A DNA stretch of 64,000 bases from Pseudomonas sp. MWU15-20650 (GCF_023242475.1 NZ_JALJFG010000018.1:1-64000), one strand, 5' to 3'; positions 16,248 to 26,538 are shown, counted from the first letter of the stretch. A program made the numbers and translations. Notes: generated from the sequence alone by a model not told the origin.

Positions 16248-17162
16248 ATGCGTCGATTTGCCCGCCCCAAACCCGCGTTTTTCATGCTGTTGCTGATCGC
16301 CCTGGTGACCGCAGGGGTGTTCGCCCAGCACTTTCGTTTGTTCGAACGAGCCTGGTTCAACCTCCAGGCATGGCGCCAGCCTGCCGATGAGCGCTCCATT
16401 GGCCTGGATCATTACCGGGTCTGCCTGGAAGCCAAGGTTATCGAGGGGCTCAACGATGACGTCTCGGCCCTGACTTACGACCCCGTGCGCAACAGCCTGT
16501 TTACGGTCACCAATAAAAACGCCGAGCTGATCGAACTGTCCCTGGACGGCACTATCTTGCGGCGTATTCCCCTGCTGGGCTTTGGCGATGCCGAGGCCGT
16601 GGAGTTCATCAGCGACAACATCTACGTCATCAGTGACGAGCGCCAACAGCGGCTGATCAAGGTGCATGTGGACGATGACACGCGATTCCTCGATGCCGCC
16701 GACGCAGAGCAAATGACCCTGGGCGTGCACATCGGTGGCAACAAGGGCTTTGAGGGCTTGGCCTACGACTCGGTAGGCAAGCGTCTGTTCGTGGCCAAGG
16801 AGCGCGATCCGATGCTGATCTACGAGGTTCACGGCTTTCCCCATTTCAAACCGGAAAAAACCTACTCGGTACATGTGATCAACAACCCCAAGCGTGACGC
16901 GGGACTGTTTGTGCGCGACCTGTCGAGCCTGCAATACGACGAGCGCAGCGGCCATCTGCTGGCGCTGTCCGATGAGTCGTTCCTGGTGTTGGAGCTGGAT
17001 ATCGACGGTCGCCCGTTGAGCAGTCTTTCTCTGCTTGGCGGGCGCCATGGCCTGAAAAAACGTGTGCCTCAGGCCGAAGGAATCGCCATGGATAACGAGG
17101 GCACCTTGTACCTGGTCAGCGAGCCGAACCTGTTCTATGTGTTCAAGAAGCCAGAGTCCTGA
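16248..17162 (+). CDS. SdiA-regulated (YjiK-type) beta-propeller protein, copy 2
   Basis: 304 residues with an N-terminal signal or anchor (residues 9-26). It shares with copy 1 the blocks DVSALTYDPVRNSLFTVTNKNAELIEL, NKGFEGLAYD and PQAEGIAMDNEGTLYLVSEPNLFYVF, in the same order, so the pair arose by tandem duplication and has diverged widely. A 120-bp gap separates them. Both probably fold as periplasmic propellers; no substrate or partner is evident. Confidence 0.8.
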   Translation: MRRFARPKPAFFMLLLIALVTAGVFAQHFRLFERAWFNLQAWRQPADERSIGLDHYRVCLEAKVIEGLNDDVSALTYDPVRNSLFTVTNKNAELIELSLDGTILRRIPLLGFGDAEAVEFISDNIYVISDERQQRLIKVHVDDDTRFLDAADAEQMTLGVHIGGNKGFEGLAYDSVGKRLFVAKERDPMLIYEVHGFPHFKPEKTYSVHVINNPKRDAGLFVRDLSSLQYDERSGHLLALSDESFLVLELDIDGRPLSSLSLLGGRHGLKKRVPQAEGIAMDNEGTLYLVSEPNLFYVFKKPES

Positions 17163-17173
17163 ACACCGCCCAC

Positions 17174-17208
17174 CCATGTGGAAGGGGGGCAAGCCCCTCC
17201 CGCATGGG
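17174..17208. repeat. REP palindrome
   Basis: CATGTGGAAGGGGGGCAAGC followed by CCCTCCCGCATG forms an imperfect stem. It separates the stop of the second propeller gene from the convergent rpiA stop and may end both transcripts. Confidence 0.75.
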
Positions 17209-17216
17209 GGTTTGCA

Positions 17217-17888
17217 TCAGGCCTTGAGGGTTTTTACGCCTTCCGGGGTACCCAGCAGCAGCACATCGGCCGGACGCGCGGCAAACAAGCCGTTGGTGAC
17301 CACGCCGACGATCGCATTGATCTGAGTTTCCAGCGCCACCGGGTTGGTGATCTGCATATTGAAGACGTCGAGGATGATGTTGCCGTTGTCGGTCAACACT
17401 CCCTCACGGTACACCGGGTCGCCGCCCAGTTTCACCAGTTCGCGGGCCACGTGGCTGCGGGCCATCGGGATGACTTCCACCGGCAGCGGGAACGCGCCGA
17501 GTACCGGCACCAGCTTGCTGGCGTCGGCGATGCAGATAAAGGTCTTGGCCACGGCCGCGACGATCTTCTCGCGGGTCAGGGCTGCGCCGCCGCCTTTGAT
17601 CAGGTTCAGGTGTGCGTCGCTTTCATCGGCGCCGTCGACGTAGAACTCCAGGTCGCTCACGGTGTTGAGTTCGTACACCGGAATGCCATGGCCCTTGAGG
17701 CGTGCGGCGGTGGCTTCGGAGCTGGCGACCGCGCCGTCGAACGCGCCTTTGTGCTGGGCCAGCGCATCGATAAAGCAGTTGGCGGTTGAGCCGGTGCCGA
17801 CACCGACGATGCTCTTATCGTCGAGTTTAGGAAGGATTAAATCGACGGCGGCCTGGGCCACTGCCTGTTTGAGTTGATCCTGGGTCAT
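17217..17888 (-). CDS. rpiA: Ribose-5-phosphate isomerase A
   Basis: 223 residues, the usual RpiA length. It interconverts ribose 5-phosphate and ribulose 5-phosphate in the pentose phosphate pathway. Seen motifs: [14 protein letters not shown] (phosphate loop), [41 protein letters not shown] with the catalytic Asp and Lys, and GNIILDVF. It is divergent from ilvA with a 137-bp gap, a pairing kept in pseudomonads. Confidence 0.96.
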   Translation of the reverse strand: MTQDQLKQAVAQAAVDLILPKLDDKSIVGVGTGSTANCFIDALAQHKGAFDGAVASSEATAARLKGHGIPVYELNTVSDLEFYVDGADESDAHLNLIKGGGAALTREKIVAAVAKTFICIADASKLVPVLGAFPLPVEVIPMARSHVARELVKLGGDPVYREGVLTDNGNIILDVFNMQITNPVALETQINAIVGVVTNGLFAARPADVLLLGTPEGVKTLKA

Positions 17889-18025
17889 GCGGGCTCCGGA
17901 GCGGGCGGGGAGTTATCGAGGGCGGCGAGTATAACCCAACAAAACCTCGGGATTCGTGTGGTCGTACGGCCGAAAGCCGGGTTAGACTCCTCGGCCCTGC
18001 CCAACTCGCCCAGTGATATCCGCCG

Positions 18026-19540
18026 ATGCTTGAACAGTACGTCAAAAAGATCCTCACCTCGCGCGTTTATGACGTTGCCGTAGAAACCCCATTGCAGACT
18101 GCTCGCCAGCTCTCCGAGCGGCTGGGCAACAAGGTCTGGCTCAAGCGTGAAGACTTGCAGCCGGTGTTCTCGTTCAAGATTCGTGGCGCCTACAACAAGC
18201 TGACCCAACTGAGCGCCGAAGAGCGCGCGCGCGGCGTAGTGACTGCTTCGGCAGGCAACCATGCCCAGGGCCTGGCCCTGGCGGCCAAGGTGCTGGGGGT
18301 CAAGGCCACAATCGTGATGCCCAAGACCACCCCGGAGATCAAGGTCGAAGGCGTGCGCTCCCGTGGTGGCAAAGTGGTTTTGCACGGTGATTCCTTCCCG
18401 GAAGCGCTGGCTTACTCGCTGAAACTGGTCGATGAAAAAGGCTACGTCTACATCCACCCTTACGATGATCCGCACACCATTGCCGGGCAGGGCACCGTGG
18501 CGATGGAGATTCTGCGCCAGCACCCGGGGCCGCTGGACGCGATTTTCGTACCGGTGGGCGGTGGCGGGCTGATCGCGGGTATCGCGGCGTACGTGAAGTA
18601 CCTGCGCCCGGACATCAAGATCATCGGCGTCGAACCGGACGACTCCAACTGCCTGCAAGCCGCCATGGCTGCCGGCGAGCGCGTCGTGCTGCCGACCGTC
18701 GGCATCTTTGCCGATGGCGTGGCGGTTGCGCAGATTGGCCAGCACACCTTCGACATCTGCAAGGATTATGTGGATGAGGTGATCACGGTCAGCACCGATG
18801 AGATCTGTGCGGCGATCAAGGATATCTACGACGACACGCGCTCGATCACCGAGCCGGCAGGCGCACTGGGGGTGGCGGGTATCAAGAAGTATGTGGAGAG
18901 CCGTGGCGTGACCGGGCAAACCCTGGTGGCCATCGACTCCGGCGCCAACGTCAACTTCGACCGTTTGCGCCATGTGGCCGAGCGCGCCGAGCTGGGTGAG
19001 GGCCGCGAAGCCATCATCGCGGTAACCATCCCCGAGAAGCCGGGTAGCTTCAAGGCGTTCTGCGAGGCCGTGGGCAAACGCCAGATCACCGAATTCAACT
19101 ACCGCTACCACTCCGGCCGCGAGGCGCACATCTTCGTCGGCGTGCAGACCCATCCGGAAAACGATCCGCGCAGCACGCTGATCGCCAGCCTGACCAGCCA
19201 GGGGTTCCCGGTGCTGGACCTGACCGAAAACGAATTGGCCAAGTTGCACATCCGCCATATGGTTGGCGGGCATGCGGCCAAGGTCAGTGATGAAGTGGTG
19301 TTTCGCTTCGAGTTCCCCGAGCGGCCAGGTGCCTTGTTCAACTTCCTTAACAAGTTGGGCGGGCGCTGGAACATCTCGATGTTCCACTATCGCAACCACG
19401 GAGCGGCCGATGGCCGTGTGGTCGCCGGCCTGCAAGTGCCCGCGGATGAGCGCCACTTGGTGCCGGCTGCCTTGGCACAAATCGGCTACCCGTACTGGGA
19501 TGAAAGCGAAAACCCGGCTTACCAGCTGTTCCTCGGTTGA
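18026..19540 (+). CDS. ilvA: Threonine deaminase, biosynthetic
   Basis: 504 residues. It converts threonine to 2-oxobutyrate, the first step of isoleucine synthesis. The PLP-binding lysine is Lys51 in FSFKIRGAYNK; the glycine-rich phosphate loop is VPVGGGGLIAG. The C-terminal third holds two ACT-like regulatory domains (AIIAVTIPEKPGSFKAFCEAV and VVFRFEFPERPGALFNFLNKL), which give isoleucine inhibition and valine activation and separate this enzyme from catabolic TdcB. Confidence 0.97.
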   Translation: MLEQYVKKILTSRVYDVAVETPLQTARQLSERLGNKVWLKREDLQPVFSFKIRGAYNKLTQLSAEERARGVVTASAGNHAQGLALAAKVLGVKATIVMPKTTPEIKVEGVRSRGGKVVLHGDSFPEALAYSLKLVDEKGYVYIHPYDDPHTIAGQGTVAMEILRQHPGPLDAIFVPVGGGGLIAGIAAYVKYLRPDIKIIGVEPDDSNCLQAAMAAGERVVLPTVGIFADGVAVAQIGQHTFDICKDYVDEVITVSTDEICAAIKDIYDDTRSITEPAGALGVAGIKKYVESRGVTGQTLVAIDSGANVNFDRLRHVAERAELGEGREAIIAVTIPEKPGSFKAFCEAVGKRQITEFNYRYHSGREAHIFVGVQTHPENDPRSTLIASLTSQGFPVLDLTENELAKLHIRHMVGGHAAKVSDEVVFRFEFPERPGALFNFLNKLGGRWNISMFHYRNHGAADGRVVAGLQVPADERHLVPAALAQIGYPYWDESENPAYQLFLG

Positions 19541-19581
19541 GCGACTACGCTGACTGAGCGGCCTTTTAAGGAATCGAGACC

Positions 19582-19995
19582 ATGGAAACGCTGACCACCC
19601 TCAAGGTTATCCACATCACCGCCACCGTCTTGCTGCTGCTCAGCGGCCTCGGCCTGGCCGTACTGGCCTGGCGCAAACGCAGCGTCGGCCCGGCAGCCAC
19701 CGTGCAACGTCCGTGGGCGTTTATCTGGCTGCTGATGGGCATCTGCCTTGTCAGCATGCCGTTTACCGGCTGGTGGCTGGTGCACCTGGTCGGCTGGCCG
19801 CTGGGGCAAGCCTGGATCCTGGGTTCCAGTATCCTTTACACCGTCGCGGCGCTGGCCTGGTTCTGGCTGGTGGCGCGGCTCAATCGCCTGCGCAAAGGTG
19901 AGGGCGGTAGCCTGAACTTCACGTTGGTGCTGGCGGTGGTCAGTCTGGTGGGGTTTGTGGCGATTGCAGGGTTGATGGGCGCCAAGCCGGTTTAG
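19582..19995 (+). CDS. Four-helix inner membrane protein (DUF2269-like)
   Basis: 137 residues with four strongly hydrophobic segments. The opening LTTLKVIHITATVLLLLSGLGLAVLAWRKR resembles the DUF2269 family, whose first helix carries a conserved His. It begins 41 bp after ilvA with AAGGAA upstream, so probably shares its transcript. Function unknown. Confidence 0.65.
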   Translation: METLTTLKVIHITATVLLLLSGLGLAVLAWRKRSVGPAATVQRPWAFIWLLMGICLVSMPFTGWWLVHLVGWPLGQAWILGSSILYTVAALAWFWLVARLNRLRKGEGGSLNFTLVLAVVSLVGFVAIAGLMGAKPV

Positions 19996-20017
19996 GGCTT
20001 TAGACCGCGTTGGCTGC

Positions 20018-20099
20018 ATCGGGAGCAAGCCCCCTCCCAATTTAACCGCGTACATCCCTTGGAGTGCGGTCGAGTGTGGGAGGCGGCTTGCCCTCGATA
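20018..20099. repeat. REPIN (inverted REP pair)
   Basis: ATCGGGAGCAAGCCCCCTCC and, in the other orientation, GTGTGGGAGGCGGCTTGCCC, about 30 bp apart. The pair lies between the convergent membrane-protein and HAD genes. Confidence 0.8.
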
Positions 20100-20105
20100 G
20101 GGTCT

Positions 20106-20762
20106 TCAGCCACGCAGCGTAATCACCGGCCAGCCGCGTTTTTCGGCTTCAGCGCGCAGGTTCGGATCCGGGTCCACCGCTACGGGGTGAGTGACTTGCT
20201 CCAGCAACGGCAAATCATTCATCGAATCGCTATAGAAGTAGCTGTCCTCCAGGCTGTGCCCGGTTTCCTCGAGCCAACGGTTCAGGCGCGTCACCTTGCC
20301 TTCACGGAAGCACGGCACATCGGTGCTGCGCCCGGTGTAGCGGCCGTCTTGCATCTCGCATTCGGTGGCAATCAGCGTCTCGACACCCAGTCGGGCGGCG
20401 ATTGGCGCGGTGACGAAGCGGTTGGTCGCGGTGATGATCACCAGCTTGTCGCCGGCGGCGCGGTGCTTGGCCAGCAATTGCACCGCCTGCGGCAGCATGA
20501 TGGGCTCAATGCAGTCGCGCATATAGTCGTTGTGCCACTCTTCGAGCTGGGCCATTTCGGTGCGGCCAAGGATTTCCAGGCAGAAATTCAGGTAGGCGGC
20601 GTTATCCAGTTGGCCGGCCAGGTAGTCCTGGTAAAACTCGTCGTTGCGAGCCTTGTAGGCCACGGGGTCGAGAATCCCGCGTTCACAGAGGTAATCGCCC
20701 CACGCGTGATCGCTGTCACCGCCAAGAAGGGTGTTGTCCAAGTCGAATAAAGCCAGGCGCAT
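20106..20762 (-). CDS. HAD-superfamily phosphatase (HAD-IB; possible histidinol-phosphate phosphatase)
   Basis: 218 residues with all four HAD motifs: [10 protein letters not shown] (nucleophile Asp7 and Asp9), VIITATN, a Lys in REGKVTRL and [11 protein letters not shown]. The helical cap and the opening [13 protein letters not shown] fit the SerB-like HAD-IB class. The P. aeruginosa gene at this place (PA0335) has been reported to supply histidinol-phosphate phosphatase; that is from memory and the assignment is by position and family only. It is divergent from rppH. Confidence 0.82.
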   Translation of the reverse strand: MRLALFDLDNTLLGGDSDHAWGDYLCERGILDPVAYKARNDEFYQDYLAGQLDNAAYLNFCLEILGRTEMAQLEEWHNDYMRDCIEPIMLPQAVQLLAKHRAAGDKLVIITATNRFVTAPIAARLGVETLIATECEMQDGRYTGRSTDVPCFREGKVTRLNRWLEETGHSLEDSYFYSDSMNDLPLLEQVTHPVAVDPDPNLRAEAEKRGWPVITLRG

Positions 20763-20905
20763 TGCAGTTACTCGCTGAAAAGTCTGTAAAAAGGCGTCCA
20801 GAATACGGTCTTTTCACAAGAGTGCACATAAGGTAAGAAGCCTCGTTGCCGCTTGATGAACCTTTGTGGAACAATGCGACGACATGCGTTTGCGAGGTTG
20901 TTGCC

Positions 20906-21385
20906 GTGATCGACCCCGATGGTTTCCGTCCTAATGTCGGGATTATTCTTACGAATGATGCCGGACAGGTGCTATGGGCTCGCCGAATCAACCAAGATGC
21001 CTGGCAGTTTCCTCAAGGTGGAATCAACCCCGACGAAACCCCTGAAGACGCCTTGTACCGTGAGTTGAACGAAGAAGTCGGCCTTGAGCGTGAAGATGTG
21101 CAAATTCTGGCCTGTACTCGCGGCTGGTTGCGCTATCGTTTGCCGCAACGCCTGGTGCGTACTCACAGCCAACCGCTGTGCATCGGCCAGAAGCAGAAAT
21201 GGTTTCTTTTGCGCCTGATCTCCAACGAGCAGCGGGTGCGGATGGATTTGACCGGTAAACCGGAGTTCGATGGCTGGCGCTGGGTCAGCTATTGGTACCC
21301 GTTGGGCCAGGTGGTGACATTCAAGCGCGAGGTTTATCGTCGCGCTCTCAAAGAGCTTGCCCCGCGCCTTTTATCGCGCGACTGA
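20906..21385 (+). CDS. rppH: RNA pyrophosphohydrolase
   Basis: 159 residues from a GTG at 20906, eight bases after GAGG; the protein then begins (M)[14 protein letters not shown] as in the family, while earlier in-frame starts add unrelated residues. The Nudix box [20 protein letters not shown] runs from 38 to 57. RppH removes pyrophosphate from 5'-triphosphorylated mRNA and starts decay by RNase E. It is followed after 22 bp by ptsP, the conserved partner. Confidence 0.95.
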   Translation: MIDPDGFRPNVGIILTNDAGQVLWARRINQDAWQFPQGGINPDETPEDALYRELNEEVGLEREDVQILACTRGWLRYRLPQRLVRTHSQPLCIGQKQKWFLLRLISNEQRVRMDLTGKPEFDGWRWVSYWYPLGQVVTFKREVYRRALKELAPRLLSRD

Positions 21386-21407
21386 CGACGGAGTTCGACC
21401 CCGAGCC

Positions 21408-23687
21408 ATGCTCAATACGCTGCGCAAGATCGTCCAGGAAGTTAACTCCGCCAAGGATCTCAAGGCGGCGTTGGGGATTATTGTGTTGCGCGTCAAGGAA
21501 GCCATGGGCAGCCAGGTCTGCTCGGTTTACCTGCTGGACCCCGAGACCAACCGTTTTGTGCTGATGGCCACGGAGGGCTTGAACAAGCGCTCCATCGGCA
21601 AGGTCAGCATGGCACCCAATGAAGGTCTGGTGGGCCTGGTGGGGACGCGTGAAGAACCCCTGAACCTCGAAAACGCGGCCGATCACCCGCGTTATCGCTA
21701 TTTTGCCGAAACCGGTGAAGAGCGCTACGCCTCGTTCCTTGGCGCACCGATCATTCACCACCGCCGCGTCGTCGGCGTGTTGGTCATCCAGCAAAAAGAA
21801 CGCCGCCAGTTCGACGAAGGTGAAGAAGCCTTCCTTGTGACCATGAGTGCGCAGCTCGCCGGCGTTATCGCCCACGCCGAAGCGACGGGCTCGATTCGCG
21901 GCCTGGGCCGCCAGGGCAAGGGCATCCAGGAAGCCAAGTTCGTTGGCGTGCCGGGTTCGCCGGGCGCTGCGGTCGGTACGGCAGTGGTCATGCTGCCCCC
22001 GGCAGACCTCGATGTGGTGCCGGACAAGACTGTCGGCGACATCGACGCTGAAATCAAACTGTTCAAGACCGCCCTGGAAGGCGTGCGCGCCGACATGCGC
22101 AACCTGTCGACCAAGCTGGCTACCCAGCTGCGCCCGGAAGAACGGGCGCTGTTCGACGTCTACCAGATGATGCTGGATGACGCGTCCCTGGGGAACGAAG
22201 TCAAGACGGTGATCAAGACCGGCCAGTGGGCGCAGGGCGCGTTGCGCCAGGTGGTGACCGACCACGTCAACCGTTTCGAATTGATGGACGACGCCTACCT
22301 GCGCGAGCGCGCCTCGGATGTGCGCGACCTCGGTCGCCGCCTGCTGGCCTATCTGCAGGAGGATCGCAGCACCAACCTGGTCTACCCCGACAACACCATC
22401 CTCATCAGCGAAGAACTGACCGCCACCATGCTCGGCGAAGTGCCGGAAGGCAAACTGGTGGGGTTGGTCTCGGTGTTGGGCTCGGGCAACTCCCACGTCG
22501 CGATCCTGGCCCGGGCCATGGGTATTCCGACGGTGATGGGCTTGGTGGACCTGCCGTATTCCAAGGTCGACGGCATCGACATGATCGTCGATGGGCATCG
22601 GGGTGAAGTCTTTACCAACCCTAGCGAATTACTGCGCAAGCAATACGCTGAGGTGGTGGAAGAAGAGAAACAATTGGCGCTGGGCCTCGATTCGTTGCGT
22701 GAGCTGCCTTGCGTAACCCTCGATGGCCACCGCGTACCGCTGTTGGTGAACACTGGCCTGTTGGCCGATGTCGCCCGTGCGCAACAACGCGGCGCAGAAG
22801 GGGTAGGGCTGTATCGCACCGAAGTGCCGTTCATGATCAACCAGCGTTTCCCCAGTGAGAAGGAGCAGCTGGCGATTTATCGCGAGCAACTGTCCGCCTT
22901 CCATCCGTTACCGGTGACCATGCGCAGCCTGGACATTGGCGGCGACAAGTCACTGTCGTATTTCCCGATCAAGGAAGACAATCCCTTCCTTGGCTGGCGT
23001 GGCATCCGCGTTACCCTCGACCATCCTGAAATCTTCCTCGTCCAGACCCGTGCCATGCTCAAGGCCAGCGAGGGCCTGAACAACCTGCGCATCCTGCTCC
23101 CGATGATCTCCGGCACCCACGAGCTGGAAGAAGCCCTGCACCTGATCCACCGCGCCTGGGGCGAAGTGCGCGACGAAGGCGCCGACGTACCGATGCCGCC
23201 GATTGGCGTAATGATCGAAATCCCGGCGGCGGTGTACCAGGCCAAGGAATTGGCGCGGCAGGTGGACTTCCTGTCGGTAGGCTCCAACGACCTGACCCAG
23301 TACCTGCTGGCGGTGGACCGTAACAACCCACGGGTGGCCGACCTCTACGACTACCTGCACCCGGCGGTGCTGCAAGCCCTGCAACACGTGGTGCGCGACG
23401 CCCATGCCGAAGGCAAGCCGGTGAGCATCTGCGGTGAAATGGCCGGTGACCCCGCGGCGGCGGTGCTGTTGATGGCGATGGGCTTTGACAGCCTGTCGAT
23501 GAACGCCACGAACTTGCCGAAGGTGAAGTGGATGCTGCGCCAGGTAAACGTGAGCATGGCCAAGGAACTGCTGGCGGAATTGATGACCATCGACAATCCG
23601 CAAGTTATCCACAGCTCGCTGCAGCTGGCGCTGAAGAACCTGGGGTTGACCCGCATGATCAACCCGGCCTCTGCCAAAACCCTCTAG
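21408..23687 (+). CDS. ptsP: Phosphoenolpyruvate-protein phosphotransferase of the nitrogen PTS (EI-Ntr)
   Basis: 759 residues from the ATG at 21408. An N-terminal GAF sensor domain (about 1-150, KIVQEVNSAKDLKAALGIIV) precedes the enzyme I domains. The phosphorylated residue is His363 in GSGNSHVAILARAMG; the PEP-binding part shows FRTEVPF-type YRTEVPFMI, MRSLDIGGDKSL and SVGSNDLTQY, with the catalytic Cys in SICGEMAGDP. It starts the PtsP-PtsO-PtsN relay, which senses glutamine and 2-oxoglutarate through GAF and controls potassium and carbon-nitrogen balance. Cotranscribed with rppH. Confidence 0.96.
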   Translation: MLNTLRKIVQEVNSAKDLKAALGIIVLRVKEAMGSQVCSVYLLDPETNRFVLMATEGLNKRSIGKVSMAPNEGLVGLVGTREEPLNLENAADHPRYRYFAETGEERYASFLGAPIIHHRRVVGVLVIQQKERRQFDEGEEAFLVTMSAQLAGVIAHAEATGSIRGLGRQGKGIQEAKFVGVPGSPGAAVGTAVVMLPPADLDVVPDKTVGDIDAEIKLFKTALEGVRADMRNLSTKLATQLRPEERALFDVYQMMLDDASLGNEVKTVIKTGQWAQGALRQVVTDHVNRFELMDDAYLRERASDVRDLGRRLLAYLQEDRSTNLVYPDNTILISEELTATMLGEVPEGKLVGLVSVLGSGNSHVAILARAMGIPTVMGLVDLPYSKVDGIDMIVDGHRGEVFTNPSELLRKQYAEVVEEEKQLALGLDSLRELPCVTLDGHRVPLLVNTGLLADVARAQQRGAEGVGLYRTEVPFMINQRFPSEKEQLAIYREQLSAFHPLPVTMRSLDIGGDKSLSYFPIKEDNPFLGWRGIRVTLDHPEIFLVQTRAMLKASEGLNNLRILLPMISGTHELEEALHLIHRAWGEVRDEGADVPMPPIGVMIEIPAAVYQAKELARQVDFLSVGSNDLTQYLLAVDRNNPRVADLYDYLHPAVLQALQHVVRDAHAEGKPVSICGEMAGDPAAAVLLMAMGFDSLSMNATNLPKVKWMLRQVNVSMAKELLAELMTIDNPQVIHSSLQLALKNLGLTRMINPASAKTL

Positions 23688-23704
23688 CGCCTGGCGCCGA
23701 TCCA

Positions 23705-23797
23705 AATGTGGGAGGAGGCTTGTTCCTGATAGCGGTGTATCAGTCAAACGTCTGGTGACTGATGCCTTGCAATCGGGAGCAAGCCCCTTCCCACATT
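23705..23797. repeat. REPIN
   Basis: AATGTGGGAGGAGGCTTGTTCC on the left and GGGAGCAAGCCCCTTCCCAC on the right, about 50 bp apart, between the convergent ptsP and NRDE-protein genes. The spacer is the same type as the one in the REPIN at 47836 (GATAGC(A/G)GTGTAT). Confidence 0.82.
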
Positions 23798-23807
23798 GGT
23801 GGTGTGG

Positions 23808-24554
23808 TTAGAAATTGAGTTCTACCTCTCCGAGCCGCCCACCCAAAGGCCCGAAGCTACGCTCCACCATGCGCCGCGTGCCGTCGGCATTCACAATCAG
23901 CGCCGTGCTCGCCCGCGTCCCGTAGCTGGGGCTGGCAATGAACACGCTCGACAGCAGGCTTTCTGTGGCCAACCCCACGCCGGTGTCCGGCAAGTCCGCG
24001 AAAGGCGCGGTTTGCGTGTCGCTTAAAAGGCCCAGCAACGCCTCAGGCTGCGGGTGCTCCAGCAACGCTTTCAACGCCGCCTTGGCCTTGACCAGCTTCG
24101 GCCAAGGCGTATCCAGCCCGGCATTGGACAGCCCATAGACGCCCGGCGCCAGCAGCGTGGGATCGATCTCGTTGGCGTTGTAGTGCCACAGTTCATCCCG
24201 CGTGCCCAGCAGCAGGTTAAACCCGGCGTATTCAATCGATCGGCCGTTAACGTCGGCCAAGTAGTCGTCAATCGGCAGCGATCCACTGAGAAAGCGCGCA
24301 ACCAGTTCGCCGCGCGACTTGCGTGCGGGCGGTTGGTGCGGGTTGCGAATATTGGTCAGGGCAGCGAACCGCCCTTCGGCGTTGACACCCAGCCAGGTAC
24401 CGCCGGCTTCCTGGTCGCGGCCGGCGTAAACCTGTGGCGCATCCGGCCACTGAGCCAACGGCAGGCTGGGGCGGGCGTAGAACTCATCACGGTTGGCCGC
24501 GACGATCAGTGGCTGGGCATGGCCCGGTCGCCAGGCAAAAACAATCAGGCACAT
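23808..24554 (-). CDS. NRDE (TANGO2-type) protein
   Basis: 248 residues. It opens with MCLIVFAWRPGH, where Cys2 could become an N-terminal nucleophile after removal of Met1, and has the family name motif NRDE at 21-24 followed by FYARPSLPLAQW. GGTWLGVNAEGRFAALTNIR is also conserved in TANGO2. The eukaryotic relative is linked to lipid and haem metabolism; the bacterial role is not settled. Single gene, divergent from lgt. Confidence 0.83.
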   Translation of the reverse strand: MCLIVFAWRPGHAQPLIVAANRDEFYARPSLPLAQWPDAPQVYAGRDQEAGGTWLGVNAEGRFAALTNIRNPHQPPARKSRGELVARFLSGSLPIDDYLADVNGRSIEYAGFNLLLGTRDELWHYNANEIDPTLLAPGVYGLSNAGLDTPWPKLVKAKAALKALLEHPQPEALLGLLSDTQTAPFADLPDTGVGLATESLLSSVFIASPSYGTRASTALIVNADGTRRMVERSFGPLGGRLGEVELNF

Positions 24555-24771
24555 GGGGCGATCCCTTTTGTGTTTTTCCCAACTCTACCCATAGAACCGC
24601 GGGCGTTCCATCGTATCGAAGTTGGGCGGCACACCTTCCATCCGTTAACATGCCGGGCTGTTTGGTGTGTATGTGCACTTCTTAATTTGATATCGCAGCT
24701 GTAACGCAGGCTTAATCGCACACCGGCATGGTCCGGTGCGTCATGACTAAATGTTTTAACGAGGAGTCGCA

Positions 24772-25584
24772 ATGCTGCCTTACCCGCAGATCGACCCGGT
24801 GGCCCTGGCCATCGGTCCGCTGAAAATCCATTGGTATGGGTTGATGTACCTGATCGGCATCGGCGGTGCCTGGCTGCTGGCTTCCCGGCGCCTGAACCGT
24901 TTCGACCCGACCTGGACCAAGGAGAAACTCTCCGACATGGTGTTCTGGATGTCGATGGGGGTAATCGTCGGCGGGCGCCTGGGGTATGTGTTGTTCTACG
25001 ATTTGCCGGCGTATATCGCCAACCCGACGCTGATCTTCGAAGTGTGGAAGGGTGGCATGGCGTTCCACGGGGGGTTCGTCGGCGTCATGATCGCGGCCTG
25101 GTGGTTCGGCCGCCGTAATGGCAAGTCGTTCTTCCAGCTGATGGACTTCGTCGCACCGTTCGTACCGATCGGCCTGGGCGCCGGGCGTATCGGTAACTTT
25201 ATCAACGCGGAGTTGTGGGGTAAGCCGAGCGACGTGCCATGGGCCATGGTGTTCCCGCCGTTCAGCGACCCGGCGCAATTGCCGCGCCATCCGTCGCAGC
25301 TTTACCAGTTCGCCCTGGAAGGTGTGGCACTGTTCCTCATCCTTTACATCTTCTCGCGCAAGCCACGTCCAACCATGGCGGTGTCGGGGATGTTCGCGCT
25401 GTTCTACGGGATCTTCCGCTTCATCGTCGAATTCGTACGGGTGCCGGATGCGCAGTTGGGCTACCTGGCATGGGGCTGGTTGACCATGGGCCAGATCCTC
25501 AGCCTGCCGATGATCATTGCCGGCCTGGGCCTGCTGTGGTGGGCTTACAACCGCCCGCAAGGCATCAAGAACACCGCGCTTTAA
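24772..25584 (+). CDS. lgt: Prolipoprotein diacylglyceryl transferase
   Basis: 270 residues with about seven membrane helices. It transfers diacylglycerol from phosphatidylglycerol to the lipobox cysteine of prolipoproteins in the inner membrane. Key features: [10 protein letters not shown] (essential His of the HGG motif) and the Lgt signature [13 protein letters not shown] with the essential Arg. GAGGAG lies eight bases before the ATG. thyA follows after 51 bp, a conserved pairing. Confidence 0.96.
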   Translation: MLPYPQIDPVALAIGPLKIHWYGLMYLIGIGGAWLLASRRLNRFDPTWTKEKLSDMVFWMSMGVIVGGRLGYVLFYDLPAYIANPTLIFEVWKGGMAFHGGFVGVMIAAWWFGRRNGKSFFQLMDFVAPFVPIGLGAGRIGNFINAELWGKPSDVPWAMVFPPFSDPAQLPRHPSQLYQFALEGVALFLILYIFSRKPRPTMAVSGMFALFYGIFRFIVEFVRVPDAQLGYLAWGWLTMGQILSLPMIIAGLGLLWWAYNRPQGIKNTAL

Positions 25585-25635
25585 ATTCGAATGCCGGGGC
25601 CTTTTGGCCTCGGCTTCAACGATACGGGTAATGAC

Positions 25636-26469
25636 ATGAAGCAATATCTCGAACTACTGAACGACGTCGTGACCAATGGATTGACCAAAGGCGATCGCAC
25701 CGGCACCGGCACCAAGGCCGTGTTTGCCCGTCAGTATCGGCATAACTTGGCCGACGGCTTCCCGCTGCTGACCACCAAGAAGCTTCACTTCAAGAGCATC
25801 GCCAACGAGCTGATCTGGATGTTGAGCGGCAACACCAACATCAAGTGGCTCAACGAAAATGGCGTGAAAATCTGGGACGAATGGGCCACCGAAGAAGGTG
25901 ACCTCGGGCCGGTGTACGGCGAGCAGTGGACCGCCTGGCCGACCAAGGACGGCGGCACGATCAACCAGATCGACTACATGGTCCACACGCTCAAGACCAA
26001 CCCAAACAGCCGCCGCATCCTGTTCCATGGCTGGAACGTCGAGTACCTGCCGGACGAGACCAAGAGCCCCCAGGAAAACGCACGCAATGGCAAGCAAGCC
26101 TTGCCACCGTGCCACCTGCTGTACCAGGCGTTCGTGCATGACGGTCATCTGTCGATGCAGTTGTATATCCGCAGTTCCGACGTGTTCCTCGGCCTGCCAT
26201 ACAACACCGCCGCCCTGGCGTTGCTGACCCACATGCTGGCCCAGCAGTGCGACCTGATCCCTCACGAGATCATCGTCACCACCGGCGACACCCACGCCTA
26301 CAGCAACCATATGGAACAGATCCGCACCCAGCTGGCGCGCACGCCGAAGAAGCTGCCGGAACTGGTGATCAAGCGTAAACCTGCATCGATCTACGACTAC
26401 ACGTTCGAAGATTTCGAGATCGTGGGCTATGACGCTGACCCAAGCATCAAGGCTGACGTGGCGATCTAA
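25636..26469 (+). CDS. thyA: Thymidylate synthase
   Basis: 277 residues from the ATG at 25636, slightly longer than the 264 of E. coli. Methylates dUMP with methylene-tetrahydrofolate. The nucleophile is Cys159 in [19 protein letters not shown] gives the phosphate-binding Arg; [14 protein letters not shown] and THAYSNH are also intact. The dihydrofolate it makes is recycled by folA, found further along in this window. Confidence 0.96.
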   Translation: MKQYLELLNDVVTNGLTKGDRTGTGTKAVFARQYRHNLADGFPLLTTKKLHFKSIANELIWMLSGNTNIKWLNENGVKIWDEWATEEGDLGPVYGEQWTAWPTKDGGTINQIDYMVHTLKTNPNSRRILFHGWNVEYLPDETKSPQENARNGKQALPPCHLLYQAFVHDGHLSMQLYIRSSDVFLGLPYNTAALALLTHMLAQQCDLIPHEIIVTTGDTHAYSNHMEQIRTQLARTPKKLPELVIKRKPASIYDYTFEDFEIVGYDADPSIKADVAI

Positions 26470-26498
26470 AGACTGTCCTGGTCTTAAGGGATGGGCTT

Positions 26499-26527
26499 GT
26501 GTGGGAGAGGGCTTGCTCCCTCCCACA
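26499..26527. repeat. REP palindrome between thyA and cadR
   Basis: TGTGTGGGAGAGGGCTTGC and TCCCTCCCACA form one hairpin in the 69-bp gap between these convergent genes. It could stop transcription from both sides. Confidence 0.8.
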
Positions 26528-26538
26528 TTGGGTCCCTG

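Noticed and set aside
24717..24741. Imperfect hairpin (CGCACACCGG / CCGGTGCG) before lgt, considered as a terminator or riboswitch stem
   Set aside because: The stem has a two-base bulge and no T-run, no conserved riboswitch core is seen, and lgt has a normal ribosome site.
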